The notes beneath the pieces are model-generated. The model ran no database searches. It saw only the letters and a program-made list of their open reading frames with translations, and was not told the DNA's origin. A stretch of 64,000 nucleotides of DNA from Enoplosus armatus (Eukaryota > Chordata > Actinopteri > Centrarchiformes > Enoplosidae), in NCBI RefSeq assembly GCF_043641665.1, contig NC_092186.1:15636001-15700000 (forward strand). Reading direction: 5' to 3'. Made by a program: the position numbers and the translations under genes. Shown piece by piece: positions 62,870-64,000 of this stretch. Positions within the stretch are counted from its first letter, which is position 1, and every line of letters starts with the position of its first letter.

Positions 62870-64000
62870 GTGAGTCTGGAATCAGAGCCTGATTTACCCC
62901 TCCAGAGAACTGAAGGACAGGTCTCCGCGAGCTACTGATGTTCAGCAGAATATCCCTCTAAATTTCAGAATCAGAAGTCACAGCTTCCTAAGCGAACTAG
63001 ATCATAATCCCAACAGACAGAGGAGAAGAGAAACATTTGAGGACTTTTAAAATAGAACATGCAAACCTGTCGCCTATTGGTTTCAAGTACAGATGCAGGG
63101 GAAAGCCTGGTGGAAACGTGGCCTTGAAATGCAGAGATTAACATGTCCAAATAGAAAAGAGTTGGGAAGATCTGCCAGGTATCTGTGGGTTTGAGAAAGA
63201 CAAAGAGAAAGAAAACCTGAGCTTTGTTTAGTTTATTAACTTAATAATAACAGTGAAGTTCTCAGACACTATTGTCAGATAACAAACCAAATGATGGTTG
63301 AGATGATGGTTCATTTTTGGATGTTAATTCTTAGTCTTAAAAATGGGCCACATTTATCTTTTGACACCTGTATAAATTGCCTGCCTTTGCCCCCGCTGCC
63401 TCACAGTCTATACCGTCACCCTGTAAAGAATGGACGTTGTTAAAACCATTGGATACACCAGAATGTCACCGCTCCTACCTGTTCCTAAGAATGCTTTTGC
63501 ACAACTTTTAAAACATGAAAATAATCCCCAAATCAAACATCAGAGAAAAAGACAAGCATGAAGATCATTATCATGTCAGACAGTGAGAAGCAGAGACACC
63601 AAATAGGATGTAAACAAAACAGAAGAGGGGACAAGACGTGAAATGGCATCCAGTAGGCGTGTCAGTAATGATGTGATCTCTCAGCCGCTGCTTTCTGCAC
63701 AACTGTGCTCGGCTGTGTTGTGGGCTGTGGCGATGCGAGCTGATGTTTTATTTGGAGTGGAGCAGCCTAATGAGCAGCAGGCAGAGGTCAGGAATGTAGC
63801 GCCCACCGCTCTGCCATCTGATTACCATACCAAAACATATCTGTGTGTGTGTTTACTCATCTATCAGTTTGTCTGAGTGTGTATGCGCGTCTCGCTCGCC
63901 TCATATTGCTGTAGGGAAATCTGGCCTCGCATTGCAAACACACAGGCACACACACACACAGTCAGTCGGGCACGTCAGTAATGAGGAGCGGGGAATCAAA
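62870..64000 (+). other. ttll7 intron 17, partial
   Basis: Non-coding sequence to the right edge; no next ttll7 exon was found. It ends in a CA-rich patch near 63938-63960. Confidence 0.8.

Noticed and set aside
1..64000. Novel multi-gene system, CRISPR, toxin or viral locus
   Set aside because: All conserved coding sequence is explained by two known eukaryotic genes. The remaining DNA is intron, intergenic DNA or repeats.

Overview
The window reads as nuclear DNA of a ray-finned (teleost) fish. Genes are split by spliceosomal GT-AG introns. Long CA/TG microsatellites are frequent, and the repeat fragments are of fish type: an RTE/Rex3-like LINE 3' end, a hAT terminus, and retroelement tails with the TTTCCCC...AATAAA signature. 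No bacterial-style operon, virus, CRISPR array, tRNA or rRNA gene was seen. The species cannot be named from the sequence alone.

Two protein-coding genes are present, arranged head to head. On the minus strand, 922-4907 holds the first three coding exons (79 codons) of a cAMP-dependent protein kinase catalytic subunit, best matched to PRKACB; the kinase domain continues beyond the left edge. On the plus strand, 13368-62869 holds seventeen consecutive coding exons (776 codons) of TTLL7, a tubulin polyglutamylase. All exon phases add up without a frameshift or stop. The last part of TTLL7 (about 110 residues by comparison with the human protein) lies beyond the right edge. PRKACB and TTLL7 are also divergent neighbours in human chromosome band 1p31, so the block is conserved synteny.

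Layout: 1-921 prkacb intron; 922-4907 prkacb exons 3 to 1; about 4908-7163 the divergent upstream region with a possible ttll7 leader exon; 7164-13010 upstream or first intron of ttll7; 13011-13392 probable 5' UTR plus first coding exon; 13393-40008 the exons that build the ATP-grasp catalytic core; 40009-46627 the end of the core, the cationic microtubule-binding helices and the following region; 52584-57587 a conserved acidic segment and a Ser/Arg-rich disordered tail; 58900-62869 a conserved C-terminal region. Introns carry microsatellites, long pyrimidine or purine tracts and old transposon pieces.

The two genes act in different pathways (cAMP signalling and post-translational modification of tubulin). 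Nothing in the sequence shows joint function beyond the shared upstream region. I found no previously undescribed multi-gene system. The points most worth a second look are a probable GC-AG intron after ttll7 exon 12, a retroelement tail that directly abuts a coding exon's 3' splice site, overlapping upstream ORFs in the ttll7 leader, and a local duplication of about 110 bp inside a ttll7 intron.
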